Shown here piece after piece: positions 6,635-11,166 of a stretch of DNA of 11,166 nt (position 1 is the first letter of the stretch; every line of letters starts with the position of its first letter). Both the position numbers and the translations under genes were made by a program. The notes under the pieces are model-generated. The model was not told where the DNA came from. It ran no database searches and worked only from the letters and a program-made list of their open reading frames with translations. Origin of the DNA: Actinomycetota bacterium (GTDB lineage: Bacteria > Actinomycetota > Acidimicrobiia > IMCC26256 > PALSA-610); NCBI GenBank assembly GCA_030839005.1, contig JAUZEM010000442.1, forward strand, positions 1-11,166, read 5' to 3'.

Positions 6635-7653
6635 GCCGGAAGATAGCCATGCTCGCGATACCAGGCGCTGCTGTTTGCGATTCCGGTCGGCAGGTCGGTT
6701 TGCGCGGCGAAATGAAGGAGGCGTTCGGCCTTCGCTACGCAGTAGACGCGACTGTGGGTCAGGAATTCGAGTCGATTCGTCGTGAGCGGAGCTGCGTGCC
6801 GGACGCGCGCGGGCAACGCGTCGCCGAACGCTGCTGCGAGCCGAGCCACGGGGAGCGGAATACGACCTCGCGGCACGGTGGTGCCGCCCGACTCCGCGAT
6901 GGCCGTGGCGAGCCGTTCCAGCGAAACATGTTCAGGCCCCGCGAAGTGGAAACTCTCTCCGACCGCTGCAGCACCGACGCCGCAACGGACGAACGCCTCG
7001 GTCATGTCGTCGATGTAGATCGGATGCAGCCAGACGGTCTGCCCGCCGATCGGGCGGAAGCGACGTCGCAGCACGGTCCGGAAGAAGCCGACCAGATGGA
7101 GATCGCCCGGGCCGTAGACGAGTCCAGGTCGCGCGATGACGGCCGGAAAGCCTTCCCGGCTCGCGGCCGAGACCGCCAGCTCGGCATCGGCCTTGGTCTC
7201 CTCGTAGATGTTCGTGGGACGCATCGGCGTGGTCTCGTCCGCGGGTTGGTCGCCGGTAGTTCCGAGGACCCCGGTCGTGCTGCAGTGCACGAACCGTTCG
7301 AGTGGTATGTGCCGTCGACAGCACTTGATCAGCCGCATTGTTCCCTCGACGTGGGTCTTGCGGTATTCATCGGCAGGCTCGCCGGGTTCGAGCAGCTTTC
7401 CGGCAACGTGGTAGACGACCGTGACGCCGTCGAGCGCGGCGCCCACTGCGACCTCGTCGTCCAAGTCGCCGACGACGACTTCCACGCCCTGTCGGGTGAG
7501 CTCCGTCGCCTTCGGCTGCGAGCGAACGAGCGCGCGTACGCGGACGCCTTCGAGAAGGAGTCGGCGAACGAGGGATCCCCCGAGGAAGCCGGTCGCCCCC
7601 GTGACGAGGACTAGGCCACGACGTAGATTCTCGATGTCACCGTCGGAGCTCAC
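6631..7653 (-). CDS. Extended SDR 'D' (NAD-dependent epimerase/dehydratase family)
   Basis: 340 residues from GTG 7653. Motifs: TGATGFLG at 18-25, VVGDLDD at 60-66, STTGVLG at 125-131, Y150-x3-K154 (YEETK), ARPGLVYGPGD at 174-184 and IYIDDM at 212-217. It is more distant from A, B and C, with a 12-residue longer N-terminus and a different C-terminal lobe. VYGPGD and the N-x-YEETKA context resemble dihydroflavonol-4-reductase/sugar-epimerase-like SDRs, including the hopanoid-associated HpnA type, but I cannot assign the substrate. The GTG overlaps the stop of the radical SAM gene as GTGA, and no better start is nearby; its stop overlaps the next ATG. This is the fourth extended SDR of the operon, so several consecutive redox or epimerisation steps are likely. 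Confidence 0.88.
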   Translation of the reverse strand: MSSDGDIENLRRGLVLVTGATGFLGGSLVRRLLLEGVRVRALVRSQPKATELTRQGVEVVVGDLDDEVAVGAALDGVTVVYHVAGKLLEPGEPADEYRKTHVEGTMRLIKCCRRHIPLERFVHCSTTGVLGTTGDQPADETTPMRPTNIYEETKADAELAVSAASREGFPAVIARPGLVYGPGDLHLVGFFRTVLRRRFRPIGGQTVWLHPIYIDDMTEAFVRCGVGAAAVGESFHFAGPEHVSLERLATAIAESGGTTVPRGRIPLPVARLAAAFGDALPARVRHAAPLTTNRLEFLTHSRVYCVAKAERLLHFAAQTDLPTGIANSSAWYREHGYLPA

Positions 7654-8801
7654 CCGCCCGAGGGGGTCTTTCGGCGAGGCCGCCGATCACGCTTTCCGAG
7701 GAACGCGACGGCGCGTGAGTGTCCCACCTCGCGGGCGACCTTCATGACCGTGGGCCCGTGGGTGAGCATGTTGGTATACGCCGCATTGGCCAAGGGGCAG
7801 TGGCACTCGCCGGCCTTGATGCTCCGCCGCAACTCCTTGGCTTTCCCGGTCTTCCAGACCTCGCCGAAGTCGTAGCTGTGCTCGCGTAGGTTTCCCATCG
7901 ACTCCGCGCGGACGCAGCAGGTCCAGACGTCGCCGTTCGGAGCAATCTGAGCCGAGGCGACGCCGGCCATGCACGGAATGACCTGCCGCTGCTCACGCAG
8001 CGTACGTTTGACCAGCTCGTAGTACTGGCGGCGGAAGGCCTGTGTCACTTCGGCTACCGGCGTCAGTTGGTTGTCGCGCAGGCTCTCGAGCAACGCGTCG
8101 ATTGCGACCGTATAGGCCTCGACCGTCGGTGTGATGCCCAAGCCGACCGTATCGAGCTCGACCCGTTCCTCCGCGATCTCGGTAATGAAGGAGTCGGGTT
8201 TCAATTCTCGCTGTACGAACTCACACAGCTCGGGAAGCGAGTCGACGTTGTAGCTGGATATGACGGTGTGAATACCAAGGGTCAGGTTCTTATAGTCCCT
8301 CTGAAGGTCCTTCAGCTGGCCGTACGTGCTCATCGCACGCGACCAGTTGTTGCGGACTCCCCGGATCTCATCGTGCTTCTCACCGATACCGTCGATGGAA
8401 AGGTTGATGATGAGCTCGGATTTCGGAACGAACTGCAGGATGCGCTCGATGCGCGGCGGGATGACCTTGTCGAGTATCCCATTCGTCGGAATATTGATGA
8501 TTCCGGGTTTGCAATGATCGTACGCGCTCTTCACCATCTCCGGCAGGTCTTCGCGCAAGGTCGGTTCGCCGCCGCTGAACGTGAACCAATATGGAGCGTC
8601 ACCGAGCGATTGGAACACGAGGTCCCACTCGTCGAGGCGTAGGTCATCGTTCGGAAGGAGCCAGACGTTGCAGGTCTTGCAGCGAGAGTTGCAGTGGTAG
8701 CTGGTGCTCACGGTGATGTTCGCCGGTAGCGCGAAAATGTGGCCAGTGGTGTACGACGCTTTGAGAGCCGGGATCTCGGCCAGGACTTTTGTCATACCCA
8801 T
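7650..8801 (-). CDS. Radical SAM enzyme with SPASM-like C-terminal cysteines
   Basis: 383 residues from ATG 8801. The 4Fe-4S/SAM site is C37-x3-C41-x2-C44, in YHCNSRCKTCNVW. Further core marks are FSGGEPTLRED (75-85), the NIPTNG strand and the NLSIDG strand. The C-terminal part holds C277, C295, C296, C333 and C335, with APNGDVWTCC and ECHCP. This resembles a SPASM/twitch auxiliary-cluster domain, though the cysteine spacing is not a textbook match. It would generate a 5'-deoxyadenosyl radical for C-H activation or a modification of a peptide, lipid or sugar. No small precursor-peptide gene is visible next to it. ATG 8801 lies 2 bp after the GT2 stop (TAGCCATG) with GGAG 12 bp upstream; a second ATG is at 8795. 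The frame is open to 9050, but that stretch is inside the GT2 gene and low in complexity. The tail is Arg/Lys-rich. Confidence 0.92.
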   Translation of the reverse strand: MGMTKVLAEIPALKASYTTGHIFALPANITVSTSYHCNSRCKTCNVWLLPNDDLRLDEWDLVFQSLGDAPYWFTFSGGEPTLREDLPEMVKSAYDHCKPGIINIPTNGILDKVIPPRIERILQFVPKSELIINLSIDGIGEKHDEIRGVRNNWSRAMSTYGQLKDLQRDYKNLTLGIHTVISSYNVDSLPELCEFVQRELKPDSFITEIAEERVELDTVGLGITPTVEAYTVAIDALLESLRDNQLTPVAEVTQAFRRQYYELVKRTLREQRQVIPCMAGVASAQIAPNGDVWTCCVRAESMGNLREHSYDFGEVWKTGKAKELRRSIKAGECHCPLANAAYTNMLTHGPTVMKVAREVGHSRAVAFLGKRDRRPRRKTPSGG

Positions 8802-8803
8802 GG

Positions 8804-10156
8804 CTAGTTGAATCTCCGAGTCGGTGCGTCCGGGCGTCGAAGCCGCGGCAGGATTCTGTGCCGTCGGCCCGGCGAAGCCGCTCCGCGCGACCTGACCGCT
8901 CCGCGCGACCTGAGGCGACGGACGATCACCACCGGCAGGATGCCGGAGACCGCGCAATTGTAGCAAGACTTTGCCCGGCGGTGAACCTCTTCGTGAGGGT
9001 TCTGAGGGTCCAGGACGATCGTGCGCTCTTCGCTCTGGGAGCACGTGCATGCGGCGCGCGCGACCACTTTACGAGCACCTCGCTGGAGCAAGGACGCCGT
9101 TGTGTAGAGGCTTCGCCGGCGGCGCTCCTCGGCCAAGTCGACGAGGCCGGATTCCAGCATCTTCTGATGCGCGCTCGCTCCGAAATCGCCTTTGGTTGTG
9201 GTCACCGTCGTCCAGATGTGGTGGGGGCGGCGTCGAAGAAAGTCGTAATATCCGAGGGCTCGCGCGGCGGTTTCGAGTGCGACCGTGCCTGCTGCCCACA
9301 TTGGCGCCCGGGCGATGTTTTCGGACTCGTACTGGAAGAACGCGCGGCCGACCCGCGTCACACTCATCGTCGAAGCGGAGTAGCCCTGATCCTTCGCGAT
9401 GCGAAGGTGTCCGGCAAAGATGCGGCGGCGCTGACGCAGGAAGTCGGCCGTCGTCGTCGGGCCGCGGTTGTAGACGACCGCGCTCGGCTCGTAGACGAGG
9501 CTGAACCCGAGCTCCGTGACGATCGCCTGGAGCGATAGCTCGTCGACCGCGGTGTCGGTCGGGATGTGCGGCACGACGTTGCGGAACGCGACGATCTCAC
9601 CGAGCTTGGGTGACTCCCGTGCAATCCGGTCGTGCAATCGCCAGAGCAGATGCACCGCATAGCCGAGAAAGGTGTCGTCGTCGTTGACGGGGATGGGCTG
9701 TCCGCCCACCATGCCGACCGCCTGATCCTGGAACTGCCCGACGAGCGCGTCGATGGTTCCGGGCGTCACGATGTTGTCGCCGTTGACCAGGATGAGGATC
9801 GGAGCTCGTGCCGCCTCGATGAAGAGGTTGATGGCCGACGCCTTGCCGGCTCGATCCTCCTGGACGACGAGACGTATACGCGGTTCCTCGCAAGCGAGAG
9901 AGGCGACAATGTCGGTCGTCCGGTCGGTGCAGCCACTCGCGACGACGATCAGCTCGACCAGCTCGCCGAACATGGGGCGCTGCGCGAGGACCGCTTCGAT
10001 CGCGTTCGCGATGTTGCCCTCCTCGTTGTGGGCCATGATCCCGACGCTGCAGTCCAAGCGGGGCGCGCCGAGTTGGTCATGCGCAGGCTGGAGGTGATCG
10101 GTTGTGCCGAGAGACAGAGTCTCTTTCCGCGTTTGGAACGCGCTCTCCACCGCCAC
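8804..10156 (-). CDS. GT2 family glycosyltransferase with Cys/Arg-rich C-terminal tail
   Basis: 450 residues from GTG 10156. GT-A fold: SVGIMAHNEEGNI at 37-49, VVASGCTDRT at 71-80, EDRAGKASAIN at 100-110, NGDN at 125-128 where the DxD metal site is expected, GGQPIP at 151-156, acid/base region AVDELS at 203-208, and QRRRI at 242-246 in place of QxxRW. This layout resembles poly-GlcNAc synthase/cellulose-synthase-like GT2 enzymes, but no clear membrane segments flank the domain. The conserved part seems to end near TTTKGDF (319-325). A further ~125 residues are Arg-rich and contain C370-x-C372 and C398-x2-C401. GTG 10156 is chosen because GGGGAGG lies 7 bp upstream; another GTG at 10231 would add 25 residues. 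First gene of the eight-gene operon; likely glycosylates a lipid-linked acceptor. Confidence 0.87.
   Translation of the reverse strand: MAVESAFQTRKETLSLGTTDHLQPAHDQLGAPRLDCSVGIMAHNEEGNIANAIEAVLAQRPMFGELVELIVVASGCTDRTTDIVASLACEEPRIRLVVQEDRAGKASAINLFIEAARAPILILVNGDNIVTPGTIDALVGQFQDQAVGMVGGQPIPVNDDDTFLGYAVHLLWRLHDRIARESPKLGEIVAFRNVVPHIPTDTAVDELSLQAIVTELGFSLVYEPSAVVYNRGPTTTADFLRQRRRIFAGHLRIAKDQGYSASTMSVTRVGRAFFQYESENIARAPMWAAGTVALETAARALGYYDFLRRRPHHIWTTVTTTKGDFGASAHQKMLESGLVDLAEERRRRSLYTTASLLQRGARKVVARAACTCSQSEERTIVLDPQNPHEEVHRRAKSCYNCAVSGILPVVIVRRLRSRGAVRSRGAASPGRRHRILPRLRRPDAPTRRFN
8878..8913. repeat. Two exact 18-bp tandem repeats in the GT2 tail
   Basis: Unit CCGCTCCGCGCGACCTGA at 8878-8895 and 8896-8913. 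Being a multiple of three, it duplicates six residues (SRGAVR-type) in the GT2 reading frame and keeps the frame open. It marks the Arg-rich tail as low-complexity, fast-evolving sequence. Confidence 0.9.
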
Positions 10157-10163
10157 GGCAATG

Positions 10164-10170
10164 CCTCCCC
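10164..10170 (-). promoter_or_regulatory. Ribosome binding site deciding the GT2 start
   Basis: Reads GGGGAGG on the minus strand, 7 bp before GTG 10156. The upstream GTG at 10231 has no comparable site, so the shorter protein is preferred. Confidence 0.6.
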
Positions 10171-10421
10171 GCCGTCGTGCCCAGTTGTGCCCGAGATAGT
10201 CAAGGAGATGTCTATTCCAGCGAGCTTCCACTCGCGCGGATGGGCGCGGATGCCGGCTGAATCCGAAGGGGTGCCTAGCTCCGCGGCGCGGGTGCGTCTA
10301 TTGTGTGTCGCACTGGGGGACTTGCTCGTGAGGTTGAGCGGTCCATGATGGGCGGGGATCGATGCCACTGTGCGTACCGCAGTTCCGCTGACGGGATCCG
10401 GAACGCGGCGCGGTGGACTGC

Positions 10422-10469
10422 GTCGCGACTGGAGTGGGTCGCGACTGGAGTGGGTCGTAACTGGAGTGG
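10422..10469. repeat. Three 16-bp tandem repeats in the divergent promoter region
   Basis: Units are 10422-10437 and 10438-10453 (both GTCGCGACTGGAGTGG) and 10454-10469 (GTCGTAACTGGAGTGG, two changes). The first two units contain the palindrome TCGCGA. They lie 63 bp upstream of the plus-strand ATG and 266 bp upstream of the GT2 start. They could be iterated regulator-binding sites or slippage-derived sequence. Confidence 0.9.
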
Positions 10470-10484
10470 CTCACGCAACGTCAG

Positions 10485-10507
10485 CCTCGGGTTGCCGGCG
10501 GCCGAGG
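10485..10507. repeat. Short inverted repeat upstream of the propeller gene
   Basis: CCTCGG (10485-10490) pairs with CCGAGG (10502-10507) across an 11-base GC-rich loop, 24 bp before the ATG at 10532. It could fold in the mRNA leader. There is no T-run, so it is not a terminator. Confidence 0.4.
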
Positions 10508-10531
10508 AAACGATGACTGGGGACGTAACCG

Positions 10532-11166
10532 ATGAAACGTAGTAATCGGGCCTTTCGTTGCATTTCCGCCGTCGTGGCGACATTGGTCGCAAGTGGCGCG
10601 CTCGTCGGCGCATTCATCGCCGCGGCTACGACGTCAGCGTCTGCGTCAGGAATCAATAGCGTGGTCGACTACAAGGTTCCGGCCGGCAGGGACCCCTGGG
10701 GAACCGCCTTTGATGCTTCCGGACGTGTCTGGGTCGCGATACCCGGTTGTGATCCGGCGCCGAGCTGTGCAGGCTCGACGCCCCCCGGAAAGCTCGCGCT
10801 ATTTGATCCCGCGACGAGCACGTGGCCCACAACTGTCTCGCTCCCCGCCGGCTACGGTCAGCCGCTCTTTGTCGAAGTCGACACTGCGGGCAAGGTCTGG
10901 TTCACGATGCCGGTCACGAACAGCATCGGTGTCTATGACCCGGTCGCCAGGACCGTCAGACAATGGCCTGTGCCGACTGCGGCCTCGGGTCCCTGGGATC
11001 TTGCTATCGACTCGAATGGGAAGATCTGGTTCACCGAACACTACGTGAACAAGATTGCTTCTTTTAATCCTACCTCACTGACGTTTCAGGAAGTCTCGAC
11101 ACCAGCGACGAATAGCGACCCGTACGGGATTGCCGTGGACGGCGCAAACAACATCTGGTTCACCGA
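10532..11166 (+). CDS. Secreted Vgb-like (streptogramin-lyase-like/NHL-type) beta-propeller, 3' end cut
   Basis: 211 complete codons are visible and the frame is open at the window edge. Residues 1-38 look like a Sec signal peptide: MKRSNR, a hydrophobic core at about 10-31, and Ala/Ser-rich ATTSASASG with probable cleavage near residue 38. The mature part consists of propeller blades with the recurring pattern G-K-[VI]-W-F-T, then N-x-I, then a turn (YDP, FNP). Examples are GKVWFTMP, GKIWFTEH and NNIWFT, with W-D-L-A-I-D and Y-G-I-A-V-D strands between. This matches COG4257/virginiamycin B lyase-like repeat proteins. Most secreted members are not antibiotic lyases, so resistance should not be assumed. 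An in-frame TAA at 10526 makes ATG 10532 the first possible ATG; TGGGGA about 8 bp upstream serves as ribosome site. Transcribed divergently from the operon. Confidence 0.85.
   Translation, partial: MKRSNRAFRCISAVVATLVASGALVGAFIAAATTSASASGINSVVDYKVPAGRDPWGTAFDASGRVWVAIPGCDPAPSCAGSTPPGKLALFDPATSTWPTTVSLPAGYGQPLFVEVDTAGKVWFTMPVTNSIGVYDPVARTVRQWPVPTAASGPWDLAIDSNGKIWFTEHYVNKIASFNPTSLTFQEVSTPATNSDPYGIAVDGANNIWFT

Larger units (their letters stand above)
10157..10531. promoter_or_regulatory. 375-bp divergent intergenic region
   Basis: Lies between the start of the eight-gene minus-strand operon and the plus-strand propeller gene, so it should hold promoters for both. I see three 16-bp tandem repeats (10422-10469), a small hairpin (10485-10507) and the GT2 ribosome site. 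No -35/-10 pair of good quality stands out on either strand; the best minus-strand -10-like hexamer (CACAAT, about 10298-10303) has no matching -35. No convincing coding sequence is present. Small open frames here lack coherent motifs. Confidence 0.6.

Noticed and set aside
6490..7614. 374-codon plus-strand open frame opposite SDR D
   Set aside because: No coherent motifs, very Arg-rich and exactly antisense to a well-supported SDR.
8802..9050. N-terminal extension of the radical SAM protein by 83 residues
   Set aside because: The stretch lies inside the GT2 gene, is low-complexity and has no radical SAM family features. ATG 8801 follows the GT2 stop directly.
1758..10156. Hopanoid (hpn) or olefin (ole) biosynthesis cluster
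   Set aside because: Some SDRs resemble HpnA or OleD at family level, but no squalene-hopene cyclase, HpnH-like DUF3463 domain, OleA thiolase or OleC ligase is in the window.
10593..11048. 151-codon plus-strand frame overlapping the Vgb-like gene
   Set aside because: Out of frame with the propeller repeats, Ser/Arg/Pro-rich and without motifs.
10532..11166. Virginiamycin B lyase antibiotic-resistance gene
   Set aside because: Only the propeller repeat pattern matches. A signal peptide and the absence of any visible catalytic signature in the partial protein argue against naming it vgb.

Overview
The window is GC-rich (about 60-65% G+C by eye), tightly packed, and rich in GTG/TTG starts and stop/start overlaps. 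With the secreted beta-propeller proteins at both ends, this suggests a high-GC soil or aquatic bacterium of an Actinomycetota or Chloroflexota-like lineage. That placement is an inference from style only; no ribosomal or other marker gene is present.

Layout, read along the minus strand from right to left. At the right edge a plus-strand gene for a secreted, streptogramin-lyase-like (Vgb/NHL-type) beta-propeller begins at 10532 and runs off the window. A 375-bp divergent intergenic region (10157-10531) follows, carrying three 16-bp tandem repeats. From 10156 down to 1758 eight minus-strand genes sit head to tail with gaps of at most 12 bp or 4-bp overlaps: a GT2 glycosyltransferase (10156-8804), a radical SAM protein with a SPASM-like C-terminus (8801-7650), extended SDR 'D' (7653-6631), a flippase-like LPG_synthase_TM/UPF0104 membrane protein (6634-5570), extended SDR 'C' (5573-4572), extended SDR 'B' (4559-3516), a classical SDR (3511-2753) and extended SDR 'A' (2744-1758). 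A, B and C are co-linear paralogues of the 3beta-HSD/NSDHL/OleD-like branch. A and B share a block of about 93% DNA identity flanked by much more diverged sequence.

After 69 bp comes a small zinc-ribbon protein (1688-1392). A 221-bp gap with a candidate promoter and a strong hairpin leads to a DPM1-like polyprenyl-phosphate sugar transferase (1169-294). Its stop overlaps the start of a secreted RCC1-repeat protein (294 to the left edge, truncated).

Working interpretation (inference): the eight-gene block is a biosynthetic operon in which several NAD(P)-dependent oxidoreductases and a radical SAM enzyme modify a lipid, isoprenoid or sugar-lipid intermediate, a GT2 enzyme glycosylates it and the membrane protein moves it across the bilayer. 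The second unit pairs a polyprenyl-phosphate sugar synthase with a Thr/Ser-rich secreted propeller, which would fit protein O-glycosylation. I cannot name the product. No tRNA, rRNA, CRISPR array, IS element or phage gene was seen.
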